Source of the DNA: Marchantia polymorpha subsp. ruderalis
Taxonomy: Eukaryota > Streptophyta > Marchantiopsida > Marchantiales > Marchantiaceae
Direction of reading: 5' to 3'
DNA: 64,000 nt
Assembly: GCA_037833965.1 (NCBI GenBank)
Contig: AP031353.1
Coordinates: 28,770,501 to 28,834,500, forward strand
Position numbers and translations under genes: made by a program. Positions 49,331 to 58,871 of the stretch are shown here, in pieces (position 1 is the stretch's first letter; each line of letters opens with the position of its first letter). Below the pieces are notes generated by a model. That model saw nothing but the letters and a program-made list of their open reading frames with translations. It was not told the origin of the DNA and searched no databases.

Positions 49331-50966
49331 GCCCACGGTGCGATTTGTGACGACTCCTGCCAAGGAGGACGTACAGGTCAACCAGGTCGAGGCGAGTTCG
49401 GACAAGAATGACGAGGACGAGGAGTGGCCTGCAGAAGAGGTTATGTGCGGACGGGTGGAAACCCGCAGTTCGAGGCGATCGAAAGAAGAGGAACGATATA
49501 CTCGTAAGCACAGTCGAAAGGCCGATGATCGAAAAGGGAAGGGAGAAGAGAAGGCAAGTAGCAGGTCTGACTTGAGACCTGCGCGAAAGCCTTTGGCTAT
49601 ACGCGAAACACCTGCAGCGCGGACTGACACACAGGCCGAGGATGAACCAGTATGCGTGCTGAAGCGGGAGTACACCCCGGACATCAGGGACGAGGTGGCG
49701 AAACTGTTGAAAGAAGCGATCCGCACCCGAAAGGAAACAGAAGGAAGGAACATACCGACGCCCTCTGTCGCTCGGACGTCTGCACCTTTGGAACCGCGCA
49801 AGACGTCGGTGTCAAGCCGACACGCCCATTACGACTTAGTAGAAGATATCGGGAACCAGCGAGCTAACATCACGTTCAACCAGCTCCTCGACGACAACAA
49901 GACGTATCGAAAGATGTTGGTGCTTTCGCTACGCCGACCCCGGAAGCCACGTACAGCCAAACTTCCCCAGGTGTACCAAGTAACCAGTGAAGACCAAGGA
50001 CCTCCGGAGATCGATGTGGAGATAGGCAAGTGTTGTGTATGCAAGGTACCAGTAGACTCTGGATCGGAAGTCAACATAATGACTGAGGACACTGCGCGGG
50101 CTTTGGGGTTCAATGTTTTTGAACCTACGAAACGCGTGTTGAGGTTGGTAGAGCAGACACGGAGGATGTCTTTGGGTATGCTGTGCAATATCCGAACCAA
50201 CATCGGAGGTGCGGAGTTTCAATTGACCTATATCATCCTGCAGCCTCTGGTGAAGCAAGGATATGACATCTGTGGTAACCCACTTTTTGTTTTTTGTCGG
50301 AACTAAAACATTTTTCAATAGTAAGTACCGCGGCAGCAGCTGTAAATAGTAATCGGTACGCAAAACCAGAGTAAAAAGAGGATTGAGGACAGTCAAGGGG
50401 TTTTGGGCTTAGGCCACAGTGGGACGCTTGGGACGGAACGGGCGGTTCATGCTGCAGGATCCGCTTCGAGCACCTTCGGCGGTAGATCACTCATAACTTT
50501 CTCAATTCGTAACGCTTTGAGTTGCTTCGGCTCTTGTTGGAAAGAGCTCGACGCGTTGGTTCTAACGAGCCCAAGAACTTGTGAAACGGATGAGAGATCA
50601 CTGAGTTATGAGTGTCGGAAGTTACTGATGGGGGGCCTTCAGCGGTAGAGCGACTTTGGCGGTACGCCTTCGGCGGAAGAACCGCCGGAAGATGCGCCTT
50701 CGGCGGTAGACGCCTTCGGGTCAACGCCTTCGGCGATGCGGGAGAGTGCATTCGGCGGAAGAGTGAATCCCTCATAACTTTCTCAATTCGCAACTCCTCG
50801 ACTTGGTTAGGGTCTCGTTGGAAAGACCTCGACGCGTTGATTCTAACGAGCCCAAGAACGCCACGAACGGATGAGGACTCCGGGAGTTATGAAGGTCGCA
50901 AGATACTCAGCTTCTCGCCTACGAGTAGGCGAGGAAAGTTTGTCCTATGCGCGGACGAGAGAAGTC

Positions 50967-50982
50967 CGCCTACGCGTAGGCG
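50967..50982. repeat. 16-bp perfect palindrome cgcctacgcgtaggcg
   Basis: Perfectly self-complementary. It is one clear member of a family (cgcctaygcrtaggcg and cgccttcggcg variants) that recurs dozens of times in these LTRs. Confidence 0.8.
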
Positions 50983-51270
50983 CTTCGGCGTCGGCGGGAA
51001 ATCCGCCTTCGGCCCTAGAAAGGCGCCTTCGGCGCCAACGCAACAGCACGGACGGACGCGGACGCCTACGAGTAGGCAGCTTGCCACGCGGACGCGGACG
51101 CCTGCGAGTAGGCGGCTTACGACGCGGACGCGGACGCCTACGAGTGCATAGGCAAACGCCTTTGGCGGAAGAGTAAAACCGTCATAACTTTCTCAATTCT
51201 TAACGGTTTGACTTAGTTAGGGTCTTGTTGGAAAGAGCTCGACGCGCTGGTTCTAACGAGCCCAAGAACT

Positions 51271-51302
51271 AGGCGAGCATAGGCGAGCGCCTATGCTCGC
51301 CT
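51271..51302. repeat. 32-bp inverted repeat in the solo LTR
   Basis: Two perfect 15-base arms (aggcgagcataggcg and its complement) around a 2-base centre, followed by more ctatgctcgc units. It is the longest of the LTR palindromes and likely to form a cruciform or hairpin. Confidence 0.85.
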
Positions 51303-51611
51303 ATGCTCGCCTACGCATAGGCGAGACTCACCTCCGGTGCAGCGTAGGAAAGGAAAGGAGGTGGCGGAAGATCCGCCTTCGGCTCAAGGGACTTCCGTGC
51401 CACGTGGCAGAAGATTCCCGATGGCGGAAGTTGGCAGGATTATGTCAAGTGTGGGACGCAGAACGGCGGGGCCCATATCTTTGCGATGGACGGTCGTATG
51501 GATCTGAAATTTTGTGGGGCCGTTGATCTCGGCCGGCCACGCATGCTTGCAAATTTTCAGGCTCAGATCTTGGATGGAAAGGCGCTGGCGGCTCTGTACA
51601 GTAGGCTTAGG

Positions 51612-51642
51612 ATTTAGATTTAGGGTTAGGGTTAGATTTAGG
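51612..51642 (+). repeat. Plant telomere-like short repeat inside an LTR
   Basis: Variants of TTTAGGG (tttagggttagggttagatt), equivalent to 29311-29337 on the minus strand in the sister LTR. Confidence 0.7.
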
Positions 51643-51746
51643 TTGTAAGTTAGAGGGGAAGGCAGCCGCCGACTCCTCAGGTTTAGGATCTGTTGCGGCT
51701 CGCACCATGGCATAGTGCAGTGTAGTTCTAGTTAGGACTTAGAAGG

Positions 51747-51752
51747 TATAAA
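51747..51752 (+). promoter_or_regulatory. LTR TATA box
   Basis: TATAAA within aaggtataaagtagttcaag, about 0.97 kb before the solo LTR's end, at the conserved position. Confidence 0.6.
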
Positions 51753-53019
51753 GTAGTTCAAGGCGTCTTGCCTTGTGATTTTTCCCTGTTTCGGAAGTGC
51801 AGATGAGGAACTCATTTTCTCTGCGTGTTTGTGTCCTTAGTTCTGTCACCACGCAAGAGGAGCTACAACTTGGCGTTCCGCATTTTGTAGCTAAAAGCCC
51901 TTCGGCCGAATGTTCAGAGCTAGTACATTGGTTAGAGACTTGAGTAGTTCGGATCTACACCTGCGGGTGATTGCCGATGCTCAGAGCCAGTGACTAGTTA
52001 GATACTTGAATAGTTTCGCCCCTACACCTTCGAGTGTTTGTTCCTGATTGTACTCCTTCGAGATTTTTCCCCTGAATGCCAAAGTGAAGTTTTGCTACTT
52101 TGTGTAAGCCTTGGTTGTAAATTCAGTTTACGCTGCAGCAGGTGCCTTTGGGGTAACCCCTGTAGTATTTCTGGGAATGACAAGTGCCTAAGAATTCAAA
52201 CTCTTCAATAGACTGTTATGGTGTGTTACTGGAATGTTTCTCAGTGAGTCCTTCCGTGCGGACCTGTGTTCTCTGCGCGTTTTGTGAGTTGAGAGTGTTG
52301 TTCACCGCGTATGAGTGACTTCGATCCGAAGTAGGAAGTCCAAACCGGGTTTCCTACGCTAGCAGCAAGCTAGTGGAAGCGTTGTAAAAGCCGGAGTTGG
52401 GAGTCACTACCCGCAGCTTCGCTGAGTGTACTCTTGAGAGATCTTCCCCCTGAAATCTTGAGTAGAGGTCCTGACGGATCTCTGGGTTGTGTTTCTGTAG
52501 TTTCAGGTGTGTGTGTGTGTTACGCTGCACTGTGCGACCTCCGAGTGCGCTCCGAGTGGACACTTGCAGTATTTCTGGGAGTGACAGTCGCCTGAGAATT
52601 CAAACTCCTCAATAGTCTGTTAAACGTGACACTTTGTACCCTGTGTGTTCCTCTGTCCCTGTGGGTTTGACCTTTCTACCACTATATTGCAGTTTTAGCC
52701 TTTAGTGGGTTATTACAACATCCTGCTCGGGCGACCGTGGCTATATGGCGCGCAAGTACGATGTGACTGGCGTAGGCATCGCCTTAAGTTTCCCCACCCC
52801 AAATATCCGTCTAGGACTATCACCGTTCCTTGGACCAAGATCCCTCCTGGAGGGGAGACACCATCGACGAGTGCGGGTTACACTTCGGGAGCGGACAGTG
52901 ATTCGTCCATTCGGTCAGACTACTGGACCCCTGATTCCGATTATTTCATGGGGTTTGGCGCTTGCTGTTCTATAGAAGAGGATCTGGACGCTATTCAGCC
53001 GGAGGACAAAGAGCAATTA

Positions 53020-54145
53020 ACGGTGGGACTGGGAAGAAGCGAGACGAGTCACATAGAGGGTATTGTGAATCCTAGTGACTGTCACGAAGTACAACTCAGT
53101 CCTGGTAAGTGCTTGAAGGTATCAAGCACGGTGAAAGGAGAAGAGCTAAGGGAGGTACAGGCCTTCCTTGGCCACTACGTAGATGTCCTCGCTTGGAGAA
53201 TAGAGGACATGAAGGGAATACCTGCGCGGTATGGAGAACACCGAATTGATTTATTGGATGAGGCAGTTCCAATACGTCAACGCCAGTACCGGCTCAACCC
53301 CAAATACTCCTTGCTAGTTAAGGAGGAAATAGATAAGTATCTGAGCGCAGGTATTATATACCCAGTGCTCAACAGTGAATGGGTATCCCCGATTGTCATC
53401 GTACACAAGAAGTTGACGGGTAAGATAAGGGTGTGTCAGGATTTCAGAAAGTTGAACGCGGCAACGCGTAAGGATCATCATCCTCTTCCATTCACGGACG
53501 CCATTTTAGACCATGTCGCGGGACATGAGTGCTATAGTTTTCTAGACGGGTTCTCAGGTTACAATCAGGTGTCTATCCGGAAGCAGGACAAGGATAAGAC
53601 GACATTCACAACCGATTGGGGAAACTATGCGTACCACAAGATGCCCTTTGGTCTGTGCAATGCACCTGCCACCTTCAAGCGAATGATGACCAACATTTTC
53701 CAGGAGCAGTTGAGGAAGTTCTTAGAAATATTCATAGACGACTTCTGCGTCTTTGGAAAATGGTCGGAACACCTGGGGCACCTGAGACAGACCTTTGATA
53801 GATGTAGGAAGAGCAGTTTATCGCTGCACCCCGAAAAATGTTTTTTCTTCATGACCAGCGGAATCCTGTTGGGTCATCGAGTTTCGTCGAATGGCATTGC
53901 AGTAGACACTGAGAAGGTTAAGGCCATCCTCGAACTAAAGCCACCAACGAATCTGAGGGAGCTGCGCGCATTTCTTGCTCATGTGGGATACTACCGAAGA
54001 TTCATACACATGTATGCGATCTTGGCGGCCAACCTGACCAAGTTGCTAAAGAAGGACGAGCCCTATGAATGGGGTGAGAAGCAGCAGACAGCGTTCGAGG
54101 CTCTCAAAGCTAAACTTACGACCGCTCCGGTACTAAGGAGTTCAG
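53020..54145 (+). pseudogene. Reverse transcriptase domain
   Basis: Ty3/gypsy RT. In order: YRLNPKYSLLVKEEIDKYL, SEWVSPIVIVHKK, RVCQDFRKLNAATRKDHHPL, FLDGFSGYNQ, MPFGLCNAPATFKRMM, the catalytic box as FIDDF (near 53735), LHPEKCFF and GILLGHRVS, then the connection LRAFLAHVGYYRRFI. The DDFCVFG form of the box and RKLNAATRKDHHPLPF are typical of the Tat/Athila branch. Part of the broken element. Confidence 0.9.
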
Positions 54146-54149
54146 ACTA

Positions 54150-54606
54150 GGACCGACCTTTCCATGTTTACGTCGACACATCGGCATTCGCCATCGGTGT
54201 CGTCTTAAGTCAGAAGGATGACAACAAAAAGGACTACCCAATTTATTTTGCGAGCCGTCAGCTATCGCTAGCAGAAAGGAAGTACACCACGATGGAGAGA
54301 GAGGCGTTGGGAATGGTGTATTCCTGCAAGAAGTTTAGACACTACTTAATCTATTACAAGTTTGTGTTCCATGTGGATCACTACGCCTTGCAGCATCTAG
54401 TAAAGAAAGAAAATCTGTCTGGCCGGATAGCCAGATGGGTGCTGTTGCTGCAGGAGTTTACCTACACGGTACAGACCAGGAAGGGGGTGCACCACGAAAA
54501 CGCAGATTACTTATCCAGATTGTGGACCCAGCCTACAGAGGAGGAACTAGTGGATGACTTCCCGGACGAACAACTTTTTCAGTTGTCCGCTGGCCATGAG
54601 TCCTGA
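54150..54606 (+). pseudogene. RNase H domain
   Basis: Ty3-type RNase H following RT. It contains HVYVDTSAFAIGVVLSQ, YFASRQLSLAERKYTTMERE, FHVDHYALQHL and HHENADYLSRL. It removes the RNA strand during reverse transcription in living relatives. Part of the broken element. Confidence 0.88.
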
Positions 54607-54615
54607 TATGCAGAG

Positions 54616-55854
54616 TTGTACAGGTACCTGCTTACGCTTCAATGTCCCGAGGGCATGGACGTTGAGCAAAGGACTGTCTTTATACATAAGGCTGGCCGGT
54701 ATCAACTTCAACATGGAGTCTTGTTCAAGAAGATGGCGGACGAACGATTGTGCAGATGCTTGGAGGAATCGGAGGTTCCACGGGTAGTAAGCGCGATGCA
54801 CACCGAAGATGCGGGTGGTCACTATGCCACCCGGAATACGGTCACGAAGATTGTGAATGCAGGATATTGGTGGCCGACCATGTTTAAGGATGTTCTCGAC
54901 TACATTCAAAAGTGCGACAGTTGCCAAAGGACAGGGAGACCAACGCCTACAACGCGGTGGCCCCTGACTCCCATCATGCCTTTAGCACCTTTCGAGAAAT
55001 GGGGCATTGACTTCGTAGGGCCAATACAACCAATGACTAGGAACACACGAAGGCGCTACGTTCTGGTAGCGACGGATTACGCAACCAAGATGGCGGAGGC
55101 CAAGGCCACTTAGAGGGATGATGCAGCCACGGTGGCGACCTTCCTGTTCGAATCGATCATCACGCGCTACGGATGTCCTTTAGAACTAGTCAGCGACCGA
55201 GGCACTCACTTTTTGAACCAGATAATCGAAGATCTGACACGACATTTTCACATCAAGCACTGGAAGACTACACCATACAACCCCAAGGCAAATGGGTTGA
55301 CGGAGAAATCCAATGGTCTGTTGTGCAAAATCATGCTCAAGGTCACGATAAACCACGCACACGACTGGGACACGAAGTTAGGAGCCGCATTATGGGCATA
55401 CCTTATAGCCGAAAAGATTACCACCAAGCAAACACCATACTTTTTGGTGTACGGTCAACATCCGATCCTGCCAATCAAATTTGAAGTACCCACCCAACAA
55501 ACATTGGACTTAAGACGGGTGAGTGCGGAAGAGAGTCAACTCTACAGGTTGCAGGAAGTCATGGTACTAGAGGAAAGAAGACGAGAAGCCGAAGAACGCA
55601 CTAGGCGTATTCAGCTTCGCAGAAAGGAGAGGTATGATCAGAGGATCAAACCAGTGCTCCTCCAGAAAGGCGATTTGGCGTTGCTCTACGACAGTAGGCA
55701 TGCCCGATTCCCAGGCAAGCTGCACCTAAGATGGATGGGACCCTACAAAGTCATCGAAGTCTTTCCAAACGGATCCATCCAACTTGCGGACTTGATGGGA
55801 GAGTTATTAGGCACCCGAGTGAACGCGTGGCGTTTGAAGAAATACCACGTATGA
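54616..55854 (+). pseudogene. Integrase domain
   Basis: HHCC zinc-binding region (HTEDAGGHYATRNT and CDSCQRTGRP, 54800-54940), catalytic core with the DDE positions in GIDFVGP, SDRGTHF and NGLTEKSNG, and a C-terminal GPY-like block (WMGPYKVIEVFPNGSIQLAD, near 55730) ending in VNAWRLKKYHV. No chromodomain is visible after it, consistent with Tat/Athila rather than chromoviruses. Part of the broken element. Confidence 0.9.
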
Positions 55855-55879
55855 GTGTTCGCGTGGGCGCTCACAATTG

Positions 55880-55891
55880 AGGAGGGGAGCA
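55880..55891 (+). other. Polypurine tract
   Basis: aggaggggagca directly abuts the 3' LTR start (tgtggtacccc at 55892), the normal site for plus-strand priming in LTR elements. Confidence 0.85.
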
Positions 55892-58871
55892 TGTGGTACC
55901 CCACTTTTGGTATTTTTGTGGAATTTAAAACATTTTTGGAAAACTATACCACGGCAGCAGTGTAAATAGCCATCGGTGCACCAAATAGAGTGAAATTGGA
56001 TCTCGGAGAATCTCGTAGAATCCAGGAGTTGGGCGCAATGTCTAGGATAGACGCTGCCCTAAACGACGGGCTATGAAAGAGTACCCCTTTGGAGGCGTAT
56101 AATCCGCCTTCGGCGCTACGCCTTTGATGCTAGGGGAAACCCGCAGAATCTAAGCAATTCCCAAACGCCTTGACTTGGTTAGGGTTTCGTTGAAAAGAGC
56201 TTGACGCGCTGGTTCTAACGAGCCCAAGAACGCCCGGAACGCATCAGGACTCAGGGAGTTGTGACGGTCGAAAGATACGAAGGCCTTCGCCTACGCATAG
56301 GCAAGGGAAGTTCGCCTACGCATAGGCGAAATAGGGTTTGACGTCGGCGGGAAGTCCGCCTTCGGCCCTAGAAATCCGCCTTCGGGGTTGGAGTTTGTAC
56401 GGCGCCTTCGGCGCCAGCGCATCACGGTTGGGTGAGGACCCAACGGAGTAGCAAAATCCGTACGGACCGTACGGACTCTACGGAAGGAACGGACGAGTGC
56501 GCCTTCGGCCGGTCGGGGTTCCGGAGACAAGAGCGCCGACGGAGAGGCGAGAGAGATGGACATACGGGACGGAGTCCGTTGACCGCGTCAACACCTTCGG
56601 CACAGCCGCCTTCGGCGCTGCGCCTACAGCGAGGGACCTGCGCGGACGAACGTCCTATGTGCGGACGAAATTCGCCTACGCATAGGCGAGCGCCTACGCA
56701 CAGGCAGATGAAGTTCTGCGCCGGCGGAAACTCCGCCGGGGATTCCGCCTACGCAGAAGGGAGTTCGACTTTTGTCCTATGCGCGGACGAACGCCTTCGG
56801 CGGAGCGGGACTAGCCAAGTTGAAGTACGAATGAGTGTAGCGCGTCGGCGAGAAATCCGCCTTCGCTGCTGCGCGACCATGGCCGCAGCGTGATACGCTG
56901 GCGGAGTTCAAATTATCAATTCGAGCGTGTGAGTGAAGTCGGCGTCGGCGGAGCGTGAAGCCGCGCGTGAGAGAGAAGGTCGTTATACCGCGGAGCCGGC
57001 GCGGCCATCAAGTGATTCGACTTTCACGACCGAGAGCCGACCATGACCTCCTGCGAGCGGACAGAGGACGCCCCATTCTTGAATTGGCGATTTCAATTTC
57101 TGGTGCGAGCTGCGCGCGTCCACCTTCTAGCTGAGAGACGTTCTAGACATCACCGCGCGGAGAGTTACTAGGTGGTTGAGAGAGAATTGAGTGCGCGACA
57201 TTTGGAATTGAGAGAGATTAGAGTTTGCAGAGGAAACAAAATTGCGAGCAAGAGGCTCTGGCAGAGCAGAGAGAGAGTTGCGCAAACCAATTTCAAGAAT
57301 GCAATGTCGAAATCGATGACGCTGCGGATGGTGCCACTCAAGCTCCCGCAGAATGGGTCACGTGCCTTGAGGACCGGCTGATTACAAGGAAACTCGAATT
57401 CTTGCTGTGGGGATGGAATTACGTGTGCGCAGACATGGTGCGCGAATGGCTGGACGAGGAACGACAACATACGCGCGGATTGCGTCCGCACGTAGATACA
57501 TGTGGTAACACACTTTTTGTTTTTTTTGCAGAATTTAAACAATTTTAGAAAACTAGTACGAAAGCAGTGTTTGTAGCTAGAGAAGGGTACGCTAAATAGA
57601 GTGGATTGATGAGATCGTCACGAGGGCACAAAGAATCACGTAGTCGGATGTACCAACGCCAACGTCTTCGGCGCCTTCGGCAAAAGCTCCTTTTTGAGGT
57701 GTCTCTATTCACGCGCCTCTAGCGTATAAGGAAGCTACGCTTCCGGCACAGACACCTCAGGAGGAGGTTTTGCTAAAGACGTCAGGAGAAGGGCCCGGAC
57801 CTCTAAAGGCATCCGACCATGAGTGCGCCTTCGGCGAAGCGCCGCTAGCGCGAAAAGGGAAAACCTTCATAACAATCGGGATACACGGTAGATCCAGTTG
57901 GTTGAAGTTGCATTAGAAAGAGCTCGGGATGCTCGTTCTAACGAGTCCAAGAGCGTCGGAGATGGATCAGGAATGGAGAAGTTATGAGAGTCGGAAAACT
58001 CGTAGCCGGACATGCGCCGTTCGCGCTAGGGTTCACAGCCGGAAAGGATTCCCGTACGCCCTCGGCGATGCGCCTTTGGTGGAATCACGCGCTCATAGGA
58101 GGAAACCCACTAAGAGTCGGAAGCGCCTTTGGCGGCTGTTCATGGAAGGAAAGCGCCGGTCGGATGTACGCCTCCGACGTGGCGCTGACAGTCGGATGCG
58201 CTGACAGTCGGATGCGCTGGCATGAGTTGCGCTGGCGGATATGCGCCGGCAGCAACGGACGAGGCATAAAGGACAAAATAGGCGGTACGACTGCGCGCCG
58301 GCATAATTCGATCCGACTGGATGTGCGCCTCCAGCAAGGCGCCGACGGATAACGAACGCACCAGCGGCGACACGCCTCCGGAGAAGGGCGGGTTAGGAAA
58401 AGACAACAGGGCCGACGTATACCCTGCAGCGGACTCGAGTCCGGAAGGTGGTGGCGGCTGGAGAATTCAACGTTTAAGCATGCGAATGCGCGCAATGCGG
58501 AGACGTGAATTCGCGCATGCAAAGGGCGAACCGTTAAGCCGTATAGCCGGCTGCGTACGTTGCAACCAGTAAGAACGTTGGACGTTCTTGAAATCGGAGA
58601 AGAAAAGACTGCGCTCCAGTCTCATTCTCTCATTCTTGACTTTGCAATTTCCAGTTCCAAGATTACGCGCAAGGGCGGAGCGACCTGCAGTGAGAGTAGA
58701 GAGTGCGGAGACGAGTTGCACAAGGATCTTGGCGGACCTTGAAAGAATTGGGAGTAGCGATCTTGAACGAGCGCAGAGAGAGTGAGCAGTCAGTGCTTGA
58801 GTGGCCGACGCGCAGTGGCGATTGTGAGAGAGCGAGCGAAAGGGAGAACGGTTGTGTGTGCAGGCAACGCA

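Larger units (their letters stand above)
50271..52717 (+). mobile_element. Solo LTR, Ty3/gypsy, short non-coding type (nested in the protease region)
   Basis: 2447 bp, tgtggtaaccc to gggttattaca, with a 5-bp target duplication acatc (50266-50270 and 52718-52722). It is a close relative, on the opposite strand, of the solo LTR at 28237-30963. It contains several copies of the module gttggaaagagctcgacgcg, many cgccttcggcg hairpins, TATAAA at 51747 and (GT)n near 52507. No long ORF. Confidence 0.93.
49338..52800 (+). pseudogene. Protease region, split by a solo LTR
   Basis: Aspartic protease domain with the DSG catalytic triplet (VPVDSGSEVNIMTEDTARAL, about 50045-50105), preceded by a charged linker. 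The end of the domain (ILLGRPWL, near 52712) lies on the far side of the solo LTR at 50271-52717. Part of the broken element. Confidence 0.85.

Noticed and set aside
51612-51642. Interstitial telomere marking a chromosome fusion
   Set aside because: Only a few imperfect units, and the same stretch occurs inside a related LTR elsewhere in the window.
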